Source: an uncultured Collinsella sp. (GTDB lineage Bacteria; Actinomycetota; Coriobacteriia; Coriobacteriales; Coriobacteriaceae). From it: a stretch of 10,225 nucleotides of DNA. Shown one piece after another: positions 1 to 6,607 of this stretch (positions are counted from its first letter, which is position 1; each line of letters opens with the position of its first letter). The notes beneath the pieces were generated by a model. That model did not search any database. It saw nothing but the letters and a program-made list of their open reading frames with translations, and had not been told where the DNA came from. The stretch spans positions 1 through 10,225 of the forward strand of contig URZJ01000054.1 in assembly GCA_900552395.1 (NCBI GenBank), written 5' to 3'. A program made the position numbers and the translations under genes.

Positions 1-34
1 GAGCTGCTTTCCCTCGCGGCGGTTTTCTAGCAGT

Positions 35-165
35 AAAACCAAGTGAGTAGGCTTTTGGCGGGATGCCGAGCACGCCCCAAAACGCCACAGCCCTGACCTG
101 CGGTTTTGTTGAGCGTTTGTCGCAATGTGCTCGGCAGATCCAAAAAAGTCTACTCACTTAGTTTT
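35..165. repeat. Imperfect long inverted repeat, REPIN/MITE-like intergenic element
   Basis: Two 39-nt arms (35-73 and 127-165) face each other across a 53-nt spacer. Pairing position i with 200-i gives 31 Watson-Crick pairs, 2 G-T pairs and 6 mismatches. The best blocks are the outer AAAAC, AAGTGAGTAG and CTTTT, and the inner TGCCGAGCAC. Mismatches cluster at 57-63, so the arms look like two diverged copies rather than one fresh palindrome. It carries no ORF of its own and lies outside the terminator of the minus-strand ABC operon. The architecture fits a pair of REP sequences in inverted orientation (REPIN) or a small non-autonomous element; a structured RNA is the alternative. That the dyad exists is certain; what it is remains inference. 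Confidence 0.7.
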
Positions 166-182
166 GAGATGCATCAGGCGGG

Positions 183-223
183 CAAAAAACCGCCGCGAAG
201 GGGGCCCGGCTTCCTTCGCGGCG
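183..223 (-). terminator. Rho-independent terminator of the ABC transporter operon
   Basis: A perfect 11-bp stem is formed by 191-201 (CGCCGCGAAGG) and 213-223, with an 11-nt loop. Read on the minus strand the stem is followed by GGTTTTTTG, a good U-tract. It starts about 38 nt after the stop codon of the permease gene, where an operon-end terminator is expected. On the plus strand only a weak TTTG follows, so it acts mainly on minus-strand transcripts. Confidence 0.85.
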
Positions 224-261
224 TTTGTTCGCTGTGGTTATGCGACGGTTTTGCCCGCTTG

Positions 262-2463
262 CTACTCGCTGTAGCGGGCGGCGATGGCAGCTCGCACCAT
301 GCCGGTGCTCATGAGGTACGTTACCAGGAAGTAGCCGCCGTAGGCTGCCAGGAAAATCGCACAGGTGAGGCCCACCGTGCCGCCGATGCTCATGTTGCCA
401 AACGTGCTCACCAGCTCGATGATCACCTTGAGCGCCACAAAGGAGTGCGCCAGACCCACTGCCAGCGGGAACAGGAAGAACACCGCTTGCTGTGCCATCA
501 CCGAATGGCGAATCTGGCGGTCGTCACAGCCGATCTGCGCCAGCACGCGATAGCTGCGGCTGCCATCTGCCACGTTGGAGAGCTGCTGGATCGACAGAAT
601 TGCCGCGCATGCAACGACCAGTACAAAGCCGATGTAGATAGCCAGATAGCTAATCATGCCGTTCATCTGCGCTGCCTGCGTATATAGCTCGGAGCGTGTC
701 ATGAAGACTCCCCACGAACCCGGCTCCTTGCCGTCAACGAGCAGGTTGTCGAGCATAGTGTATTTAATGAGCTCATCGGCCTCGGCAACATCCATCCCTC
801 GCTTGTAGTTAACGAGCAGGTTGCTGGCATACGGCTGCAGATTAAGCTGGGACAGCAGCTCATCGGCAACGACCACGGTACCGGGATTGCTACCGAGCCC
901 CGAGTTGGCGATGGCCGCCGTGTCCTTGTCCGACTTATCGGTTGCGGGCTTGAGCTCATGCCCACCCAAGGTGAGGGTATGGCCGCCGGCCATATATTTG
1001 GTGTACAGGTCGCCCAGCTCACCGCCCATATCACACGTAAGCACGTACTGGTCGCGGCCAATGCTCACCGGCTCCTCGCCCATCATCTGGCGCAGCTTGT
1101 TGTACTGGCTCGCCGGCGTCACAAACAGGCCCATATCATCGGCATTGCTACCCTCGAGCACCTTGGGGAGCTTTTCGCCCATGGCCTTGCACATCTCGCC
1201 TGCAGCTACCGAGGGACCCGAGCCGCCAAGCGGGTAACTCAGATACGAATCGATCTGCACATGCTCACCGGCAACATCGGCGATATTGACCTTTTTGCCG
1301 GTCTCGTCGTTGTTGTCCGCCGACTTGCGCTCGCCATGCCATGCAGCGTACAAATCGACCGTTGCATCGGCCAGCACCATGCGATCGGCCTCAGACGGAT
1401 TGACATACTCCTTGTAGTAGTCGAGCGTTTCGGGCGTGTAATAGACATACGTCTGAGACACGTCAACAGGGTTATAGCGCTCCAGGTTTTCGTTCATCAC
1501 GTTGGCGATCGACATACCGCACGTCACCGAGGTGATGGCCAAAAACAGGATCATCGCGATGACGCCCATCGAAAAGCACACCGTATTGACCTTGGCCGCA
1601 AGCTGGCGTACGGTAAACATATTGAGGCCGCGCCAATAGACGCTGCGCAGGCCCTGCAGCAGCTTGATAAGCATGCCCGAAAGGCCCCAGAACAGGGCAA
1701 AGGTACCCACCGTAACCATGGCCGTGGTGATACCAAACTGGTTCATGGCCTCCTGCAGCTTGGTATCGGTCGCGGTGAGCGGGAACCCGTCGCGCAGCAG
1801 ACGGTAATAGGCCACGCCCACCAGCACCACGCCCACGACAAAGATGGCAATCGCGATCCAGGGGTTGCGCGTCTTGATGCTCTCGTTGCGACGCTCGGCA
1901 CCCATAAGCTCGATGAGCCTGGTGCGGCGCACGGCGCGAAGGTTCAGCAGCAGCGTGAGCACAAACATCACGAGCATGCAGGCAAGGGTCAGGTTGAACG
2001 CATGCACCGAGAAAAAGAAGTGGAAATTAGCGATCTGCGTCTTAAAGAGCGAGGCCGTAAAGAATGTCATGAGCTGGGAGAGCCCCACGCCCAGCACAAT
2101 GCCGGCGACAAAAGCGCCGACCGAAACAAATACGGTCTCGAGCGCCATGATCGTGGCGACGCGCCCGCGGCGCATGCCGAGCACCTGGTACAGGCCGAAC
2201 TCCTTTTTGCGGCGCTTCATGATGAAGTTGTTGGCATACACCATCAAAAAGGCCATGACGCCGGCCAAAAAGTACGTCAGGTAGCCGAGCATGCTGCCCA
2301 TGAGCTCGGACAGTCCCTCCTCCTTGATGCCGGCAATGTCGACCTGCATCGAGACGGTATTGAAGGCATAGAAGACCGTGACACCCAGGGTGAGCGTCAG
2401 CAAGTAGACAAGGTAATCGCGGCCGGCGCGGCGGACGTTGCCCCAAGCGAGTTTACAGAGCAT
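262..2463 (-). CDS. ABC transporter permease, BceB/FtsX-like
   Basis: Integral membrane subunit of an ABC transporter, 733 aa with the start chosen here. It has an N-terminal helix (about 17-38), hydrophobic segments near 58-80, 105-130, 155-176, 203-220, 243-268 and 295-316, a large non-membrane domain (about 320-600), then three more helices near 610-635, 655-680 and 700-725. Ten helices with a big extracellular domain between helices 7 and 8 is the BceB/YxdM layout known from peptide-antibiotic sensing and resistance exporters of Gram-positives. I chose ATG at 2463: it follows GGTGAGGG with 6-nt spacing and gives MLCKLAWGN, like family N-termini; a GTG at 2475 is the alternative. The gene overlaps the ATPase gene by 11 bp, so the two are translationally coupled. 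No BceRS-type two-component genes are in the window. Substrate unknown. Confidence 0.88.
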   Translation of the reverse strand: MLCKLAWGNVRRAGRDYLVYLLTLTLGVTVFYAFNTVSMQVDIAGIKEEGLSELMGSMLGYLTYFLAGVMAFLMVYANNFIMKRRKKEFGLYQVLGMRRGRVATIMALETVFVSVGAFVAGIVLGVGLSQLMTFFTASLFKTQIANFHFFFSVHAFNLTLACMLVMFVLTLLLNLRAVRRTRLIELMGAERRNESIKTRNPWIAIAIFVVGVVLVGVAYYRLLRDGFPLTATDTKLQEAMNQFGITTAMVTVGTFALFWGLSGMLIKLLQGLRSVYWRGLNMFTVRQLAAKVNTVCFSMGVIAMILFLAITSVTCGMSIANVMNENLERYNPVDVSQTYVYYTPETLDYYKEYVNPSEADRMVLADATVDLYAAWHGERKSADNNDETGKKVNIADVAGEHVQIDSYLSYPLGGSGPSVAAGEMCKAMGEKLPKVLEGSNADDMGLFVTPASQYNKLRQMMGEEPVSIGRDQYVLTCDMGGELGDLYTKYMAGGHTLTLGGHELKPATDKSDKDTAAIANSGLGSNPGTVVVADELLSQLNLQPYASNLLVNYKRGMDVAEADELIKYTMLDNLLVDGKEPGSWGVFMTRSELYTQAAQMNGMISYLAIYIGFVLVVACAAILSIQQLSNVADGSRSYRVLAQIGCDDRQIRHSVMAQQAVFFLFPLAVGLAHSFVALKVIIELVSTFGNMSIGGTVGLTCAIFLAAYGGYFLVTYLMSTGMVRAAIAARYSE

Positions 2464-3238
2464 CGGAGCCCTCACCGCCCATCATGGCAACGACCTCCAT
2501 AATGCGGTCGAAGAACTCTCGGCGGTCGGTGTCGCCGCGGCGCAGCTCGGTGAAAATCTTGCCGTCGCGGATAAACAGCACACGGCTCGTGTAGCTGGCG
2601 GCAAAGCTGTCGTGCGTGACCATGAGCACGGTGGCGCGCAGACGGCGATTGAGCGCCTCCAGGCTCTCGAGCAGCAGGCGGGCGCTCTTGGAATCGAGGG
2701 CGCCGGTGGGCTCGTCGGCCATGATCATAGTTGGGTCGGTGACGAGTGCGCGAGCCGCGGCAACGCGCTGTTGCTGACCGCCGGACATCTGGTAGGGATA
2801 CTTGTCGAGCACCTGACTGATAGACAGACGCGCGGCTACATCCTGCACGCGGGTCGAGATCTCTGCCGAGTTTGTGCGGGCGATGGTGAGCGGCAGGGCG
2901 ATGTTCTCGCGCGCCGTGAGCGTATCGAGCAAGTTGGAGTCCTGGAAGATAAAGCCCAGCTCCTCGCGGCGGAACTGCGAAAGCTTGGCCTGCTTCATGC
3001 GCGTCACATCCTGGCCGTTGATGCGAATGGTGCCGCTCGTGGCGCTATCGATGGTCGACACGCAGTTGAGCAGCGTCGACTTGCCCGAGCCCGAGGCGCC
3101 CATGATGCCGACGAATTCGCCGCGGTTGACGGTAAAGCTGACATCGTTGAGCGCGCGGGTCACGTTGCCCAGTGTTCCATATACCTTTTCGAGATGCGCG
3201 ACCTCCAGTACCGGGGTCGCCGTTTGCGTGGTTTGCAT
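2453..3238 (-). CDS. ABC transporter ATP-binding protein (BceA/MacB/LolD type)
   Basis: Cytoplasmic ATPase of 261 aa that powers the permease encoded next. All motifs are intact: Walker A GASGSGKST (47-55), Q-loop Gln99, signature MSGGQQQR (151-158), Walker B MIMADE (171-176) with the catalytic Glu176, D-loop ALD (180-182) and H-loop His209. The order and the phrase ADEPTGALDSKS place it in the LolD/MacB/BceA group, which pairs with FtsX-like permeases rather than with classical importers. The ATG at 3238 is preceded by AAGAAAGGA (3245-3253) with 6-nt spacing. It is the first gene of a two-gene operon and reads away from the Nudix-Vsr gene. A short C-terminal extension (about 238-261) after the catalytic core overlaps the permease start. 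Function as an ABC ATPase is near certain; drug or peptide export is inferred from the partner. Confidence 0.93.
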   Translation of the reverse strand: MQTTQTATPVLEVAHLEKVYGTLGNVTRALNDVSFTVNRGEFVGIMGASGSGKSTLLNCVSTIDSATSGTIRINGQDVTRMKQAKLSQFRREELGFIFQDSNLLDTLTARENIALPLTIARTNSAEISTRVQDVAARLSISQVLDKYPYQMSGGQQQRVAAARALVTDPTMIMADEPTGALDSKSARLLLESLEALNRRLRATVLMVTHDSFAASYTSRVLFIRDGKIFTELRRGDTDRREFFDRIMEVVAMMGGEGSDAL

Positions 3239-3244
3239 ACCGAG

Positions 3245-3284
3245 TCCTTTCTTGCGATTAGTCTACGGCATCTATAGTCGCAAG
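3245..3284 (-). promoter_or_regulatory. 5' leader of the ABC operon: SD and adjoining inverted repeat
   Basis: The Shine-Dalgarno complement TCCTTTCTT (3245-3253) overlaps a 7-bp inverted repeat, CTTGCGA (3251-3257) and TCGCAAG (3278-3284), with a 20-nt spacer. If the leader is transcribed, the hairpin would pair the first bases of the SD. A TATAGA-like -10 (minus strand, about 3271-3276) lies inside the spacer without a good -35, so the repeat may instead be an operator around the promoter. The dyad is seen; its role is not. Confidence 0.35.
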
Positions 3285-3318
3285 AAGCCGAGTCGGCTAC
3301 CATCGATATGGCTTACGC

Positions 3319-3354
3319 TTGCCTTACCGTTGTGTAAGGTACGGGTAGCTACCC
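3319..3354 (+). promoter_or_regulatory. Putative promoter with MerR-style dyad ahead of the Nudix-Vsr gene
   Basis: A TTGCCT -35-like hexamer (3319-3324) runs into the dyad CCTTAC-N6-GTAAGG (3322-3339), followed by GTAGCT (3345-3350) as a possible -10 at 20-nt spacing. An over-long spacer with the dyad between -35 and -10 is the hallmark of MerR-family promoters. GGGTAGCTACCC (3343-3354) is also a perfect 12-bp palindrome. A start near 3357 would give a leader of about 30 nt. No MerR gene lies in the window, so the regulator would act in trans. The dyad could also serve the divergent ABC operon. Confidence 0.4.
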
Positions 3355-3386
3355 TGCCACGTGTTGATGTTGAGAGAGGACTCCTG

Positions 3387-4373
3387 TTGAAGACCGTTCA
3401 TGTTGCCGCTGGGATCATTCGCAAGGAAGGATCTGACGAGCTGCTTGCCGTGCAGCGCGGCTATGGCGACATGCGGGGACTTTGGGAGTTCCCCGGTGGC
3501 AAGCTCATGCGCGGCGAGATGCCCGAGGACGCCGTGCGCCGCGAGCTTATGGAAGAGCTACAGGTAAAAGTCACCAACCTGCGTGATTTCTACACCGTTG
3601 AGTATGACTACCCCGATTTTCATCTCTCCATGGAGTGTTACTACTGCTCGCTCGCCGATGAATCCGATGAGCCCCAGAAACACGACCGCCAGCTTGATAT
3701 CCGGTGGATTCCACGCACCTCGCTTGCCACGGTGGAATGGATGCCCGCCGACAAGGGGCTCATTGATGCTCTGATTGAGTTAAAGGAAGATCGGCTTGAG
3801 GCAAGCTCCGCCGATGACGCCGCGCCCAACACAACCGACAAACCCGCCACCAAACCCAAGCGCGCACCTAAACGCCGCAGCAAAAAGCGTCCCAAGCCCG
3901 GTCTGCTCGACGGCATCGATACCTCGGACCTCTCCGCTGACGAGCGCGAACTGGTCCGCCGTCGCGCCGCCATCAAAAAGTCCATGAAGGGCAACAAGCG
4001 CGCCAACACCAAGCCCGAGCTGCTCGTACGTCAGCGCCTACGGGCCGCGGGCCTTACGGGCTATCGTTTGGAATGGAAGGTACCCGGCAAGCCCGACATC
4101 GCCTTCCCCGGCCGCAAGATCGCCATCTTCGTCAACGGTTGCTTTTGGCACCGCTGCCCCAAGTGCAACCCAAGCCAGCCCAAGCGCAACGTTGAGTTTT
4201 GGGAGGCAAAGTTCCGTCGCAACGTCGAGCGCGACCGTGCTGCTGTGGCAGCGCTCACTCAAATGGGCTGGACGCCCATAACCATCTGGGAATGCGAACT
4301 CAAAAAAGACCGCATCGACGCCACGATGGAAAAGGTCATCGAGCAGATGCGCGCCACAGAGCCGCAGCGCTAA
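3387..4373 (+). CDS. Nudix (MutT-like) hydrolase fused to Vsr-like mismatch endonuclease
   Basis: A 328-aa two-domain DNA maintenance protein. Residues 1-135 form a MutT-like Nudix domain with WEFPGGK (33-39) and a Nudix box at 38-60 (Gly38, Glu44, Arg52-Glu53, Glu56-Glu57), as in enzymes that hydrolyse oxidised nucleotides such as 8-oxo-dGTP. A Lys/Arg/Pro-rich linker (about 152-172) follows. Residues about 196-306 match Vsr very-short-patch endonucleases: Glu211, the PGKPD motif with catalytic Asp237, NGCFWH with His255, zinc-ligand candidates Cys252, Cys257, Cys260 and Cys303, and NVERD (279-283). Vsr nicks at T:G mismatches left by 5-methylcytosine deamination. TTG at 3387 was chosen because AGAGAGGA lies 6 nt upstream and the Nudix fold begins directly after it; the longer frame runs through the antisense ATPase gene. 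No cytosine methyltransferase gene is nearby. The domain calls are strong; the joint function is inferred. Confidence 0.88.
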   Translation: MKTVHVAAGIIRKEGSDELLAVQRGYGDMRGLWEFPGGKLMRGEMPEDAVRRELMEELQVKVTNLRDFYTVEYDYPDFHLSMECYYCSLADESDEPQKHDRQLDIRWIPRTSLATVEWMPADKGLIDALIELKEDRLEASSADDAAPNTTDKPATKPKRAPKRRSKKRPKPGLLDGIDTSDLSADERELVRRRAAIKKSMKGNKRANTKPELLVRQRLRAAGLTGYRLEWKVPGKPDIAFPGRKIAIFVNGCFWHRCPKCNPSQPKRNVEFWEAKFRRNVERDRAAVAALTQMGWTPITIWECELKKDRIDATMEKVIEQMRATEPQR

Positions 4374-4626
4374 CAGCGAGCATTCACACGCTACGCACGT
4401 CCGCGCCACATCCACGTCACAAACCTTAGAAAGCCCTTAAGCTCAAAACCTTTCAAGAGTGTTACTCGATACCTCTGACCTGCAGTTTCATCGTAACACC
4501 AAACCAGGTTAAGCCTTTCTTTAGCGCTTCTTTGCGGCAGCCGCGGCATAATGTAGCCAGCGCACGGGACCTAGCAGCAAACCCCGAGCGCATCCTTTTG
4601 GTGGATATCGAGGAGGCCGCAAAAGC
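4374..4626. other. Intergenic, C-rich stretch after the Nudix-Vsr gene
   Basis: No convincing gene is seen. The first 60 bases after the stop are C-rich and G-poor on the plus strand, as in Rho-loading regions, and no strong intrinsic terminator follows. A 7-bp inverted repeat GTGTTAC (4459-4465) and GTAACAC (4493-4499) encloses CTGACCTGCAGTTT (4475-4488), which matches 13 of 14 bases at 93-106 inside the inverted-repeat element at the window start. CATAAT (4547-4552) could be a -10 but has no well-placed -35. Confidence 0.4.
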
Positions 4627-4836
4627 ATGCATTCTTCCAATGACGCAGCACAGCAGCCATCCCTAAAACATGCAAACCTTTTCTCCTTCCCCCCGACACA
4701 GAGAAACGGCCTCCTCGACTCCCCCACCACAAAAACCAAGCGCTCAGCCGATCAGAGCCTCAACTTACGAGCATCCTTCGAAAAGCTCCAAGCATCCCTA
4801 GACAAGGCGTTCCCCGAACAGGCAAGAGCAATCTAA
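4627..4836 (+). CDS. Possible small hypothetical protein, 69 aa
   Basis: The ATG follows a strong GAGGAGG (4610-4616), though the 10-nt spacing is long. The product is polar, with no membrane segment or signal peptide. Its first 45 residues are rich in Ser, Thr, Pro, Gln and Lys and look disordered; the last 24 (from about LNLRASFEKL) could form an amphipathic helix. I do not recognise a family. The stop lies 25 nt before the AraC-family gene, so they could share a transcript. The C-rich composition differs from nearby genes, and an overlapping frame (4532-4666) reads equally well for its first part, so this may be non-coding. Confidence 0.3.
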   Translation: MHSSNDAAQQPSLKHANLFSFPPTQRNGLLDSPTTKTKRSADQSLNLRASFEKLQASLDKAFPEQARAI

Positions 4837-4849
4837 GCCCATTGCGCTT

Positions 4850-4862
4850 TATACTGATGCCA
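4850..4862 (+). promoter_or_regulatory. Putative -10 element placing the start of transcription at the AraC ATG
   Basis: TATACT (4850-4855) ends 6 nt before the ATG at 4862. Initiation about 7 nt past a -10 would start the mRNA at the A of this ATG, giving a leaderless message. No Shine-Dalgarno sequence precedes the ATG, which agrees. The -35 position (about 4827-4832) has no consensus. Confidence 0.45.
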
Positions 4863-5800
4863 TGCGAAACATGGATCACATAGAATTGCACCGCGGAGGA
4901 CGCGAGGAAGCGTTTCCCGAGACCGCCGAAGACTGGCCCTATATTGCCGAACGCGCAGAATTCGCTCGCTATCCGGGCAATTCCGTCCCCTGGCACTGGC
5001 ATTCCGAAGTTGAGCTTTTCTACATGGAGCAGGGAGCGATTGACTATCGAACGCACGCGGCTCATGAGCACGTACGCTTTGAGGAAGGGTCCGCCGGCTT
5101 TATCAACGGCGGCGTTTTGCACAGCACGCTGCAATCACCCAATTCGGCGCCAGCCATTCAAATGCTGCATATCTTTCAGCCGTCGATGCTCGGCGATCCC
5201 GCGGGACGTCTCCAAAAGCGCTACATCAACCCATTGCTTCAATGTCGAGGCGTCGATGTGCTCAAATGGTCGCCCACCAATCCCGACGATATGCCCTTTA
5301 TCGATTTGCTGAAGAGCTCCTTTAGCCACGACCTTCAACGGCCGCAGAACGAGATGGCGCTTCGAAATAGTTTGTCAGAGCTCTGGATTCAGATTAACGC
5401 CAAGACCGAACCGCTCTTTTCTTCCGACGGCGCCTCTTGGATGACCAGCCGCGACGTACAGTTCAAGGCAATCCTGGACTTTATCCGCGCAAACTATGCA
5501 GCCGCTATAGATGTGCCCCAGATGGCATCTGCAGCCGGCGTAAGCGAAAGAGAGTGTTACCGCATTATCGAAACTTGTGCAGGAACGACCCCGGCGGCAT
5601 ATCTACGCGCATACCGCATAAACCGTGCTTGCGAACTTTTGGCACACACCACGCGAACGGTACAGACAGTCGCGCGCCAATGCGGATTTATAACAGCAAG
5701 CCATCTTGGCCAGGTATTTAAAGAACAAATGGGGTGCACTCCTTCGAGCTATCGAGCAGCGAGGCAGAATCTCGATAGCACCAGGCAGAAATCCCGCTAG
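4862..5800 (+). CDS. AraC-family transcriptional regulator with cupin sensor domain
   Basis: A 312-aa DNA-binding regulator. The N-terminal half holds a cupin-type sensor (about 38-105) with PWHWHSEVEL (43-52), the His-rich strand seen in sugar-sensing AraC members, where the ligand binds in the barrel. The C-terminal AraC/XylS domain (about 198-300) has two helix-turn-helix units: DVPQMASAAGVSERECYR (217-234) and, in the second, TVARQCGFITASHLGQVFKE (269-288), followed by GCTPSSYR (291-298), the family signature. The ATG at 4862 has no SD; a second ATG at 4871 also lacks one, so a leaderless start is likely. The HAD phosphatase gene follows 56 nt downstream on the same strand and may be cotranscribed. 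The target genes cannot be told from the sequence. Confidence 0.9.
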   Translation: MRNMDHIELHRGGREEAFPETAEDWPYIAERAEFARYPGNSVPWHWHSEVELFYMEQGAIDYRTHAAHEHVRFEEGSAGFINGGVLHSTLQSPNSAPAIQMLHIFQPSMLGDPAGRLQKRYINPLLQCRGVDVLKWSPTNPDDMPFIDLLKSSFSHDLQRPQNEMALRNSLSELWIQINAKTEPLFSSDGASWMTSRDVQFKAILDFIRANYAAAIDVPQMASAAGVSERECYRIIETCAGTTPAAYLRAYRINRACELLAHTTRTVQTVARQCGFITASHLGQVFKEQMGCTPSSYRAARQNLDSTRQKSR

Positions 5801-5856
5801 CCCTTCTTCTGTCACTGCATCAAACTTGCAGGCAAACAACAGAGAGGAGCAATCAT

Positions 5857-6480
5857 ATGAAGCACTTTGACCATATCGTATTTGACGTTGATGGGACATT
5901 GGCAGATACAGAAGAAAGCGTTCTGTCATCGCTTGTCCAGATTGTCCAAGAAGAGACCAGCAAAACGCTTCCCCGACACGAGCTTGACTTTGCCCTCGGC
6001 ATACCCGGCAAGGATGCCCTTGAGAAACTTGGGATCTACTCGCAGGCAACGTTGGATCGCTGGTGCCAAGTTGCCGCCAGCTTTAAAAGCACCATCAGCG
6101 TGTTTCCAGGTTTGCTTGAAGTCATCGCAACACTCGCCGATAGCGGCTGCAAACTTGGCATCGTCTCCTCACGTGCGCGCGACGAATACGCAAAAGAAAT
6201 TGCACCCCTTGGTTTCGATAAGTATTTTGAGCACATCATCCTTGTCGAAGACACAACCGAACATAAACCCGCACCCGCACCCATGCTCGAATATCTCCGA
6301 CGTGCGGGCGCGAATCCTGGCAACGTCGTCTACGTTGGCGACACCGTCTACGACGAACAGTGCGCAACTTCAGCAGGGGTCAGTTTTGCCCGAGCAGCAT
6401 GGGGATCACACCAAGATATCCCAAACGCCACCTACAACCTCAAAACCCCCAACGACCTACTAACCCTAACAACCAAATAA
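5857..6480 (+). CDS. HAD-family hydrolase, phosphoglycolate phosphatase/PpaX-like
   Basis: A 207-aa cytosolic phosphatase of the haloacid dehalogenase superfamily. Motif I is DVDGT (10-14; nucleophile Asp10, acid/base Asp12), motif II Ser104 in GIVSSR, motif III Lys137 in HKPAP, and motif IV GDTVYD (161-166). A helical C1 cap fills about 15-85. This is the subfamily IA pattern of Gph, PpaX and beta-phosphoglucomutase. The cap lacks features I could use to name the substrate, so phosphoglycolate, pyrophosphate or a sugar phosphate are all possible. AGAGAGGAG sits 7 nt before the ATG. No promoter is visible in the 56-nt gap after the AraC gene, which suggests an operon. The last 60 bases of the gene contain only two Gs on the coding strand, unlike the rest of it. 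Confidence 0.88.
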   Translation: MKHFDHIVFDVDGTLADTEESVLSSLVQIVQEETSKTLPRHELDFALGIPGKDALEKLGIYSQATLDRWCQVAASFKSTISVFPGLLEVIATLADSGCKLGIVSSRARDEYAKEIAPLGFDKYFEHIILVEDTTEHKPAPAPMLEYLRRAGANPGNVVYVGDTVYDEQCATSAGVSFARAAWGSHQDIPNATYNLKTPNDLLTLTTK

Positions 6481-6506
6481 CCCACGCGCCCCACCCTTTC
6501 CGCCCC

Positions 6507-6578
6507 AACGCCACAAGGGCGATTGAGCAGGACGGCTTGGGCGGGTCCCCGTACTTAGTTTCCAAAATCATTCCGCAG
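6507..6578 (+). repeat. Diverged direct repeat, copy A
   Basis: Shares AACGCCACAAGGGCGA exactly with copy B at 6608-6682. Towards the far end it keeps CTTAGTT, CCAA and TTCCGCAG in the same order with small indels. The middle has drifted. The copies are about 100 bp apart and lie between the HAD gene and the convergent terminator. Confidence 0.7.
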
Positions 6579-6607
6579 CGCGAAGGCTTCTTATTATTTT
6601 CAGACCT

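Noticed and set aside
1..34. Possible half of a terminator at the left edge (CCCTCGCGGCGGTTTTC)
   Set aside because: It resembles the right half of a plus-strand stem with a short T-run, but the partner arm would be outside the window, so it cannot be called.
958..2502. Long open frame on the plus strand opposite the permease gene
   Set aside because: Its translation is very rich in His, Arg, Gly and Gln with no recognisable motif, as expected of the antisense of a GC-rich membrane-protein gene. The minus-strand permease explains the region.
2438..3277. Open frame on the plus strand opposite the ABC ATPase
   Set aside because: The minus strand has every ABC ATPase motif and a good SD; the plus-strand frame is an antisense shadow.
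2874..3386. N-terminal extension of the Nudix-Vsr frame
   Set aside because: It runs antisense to the ATPase gene and through the intergenic region. The SD at 3373-3380 and the Nudix fold support TTG 3387.
4521..4739. 72-aa open frame on the minus strand
   Set aside because: No SD or recognisable motif, and it covers the C-rich region in antisense. It gives no better support than chance.
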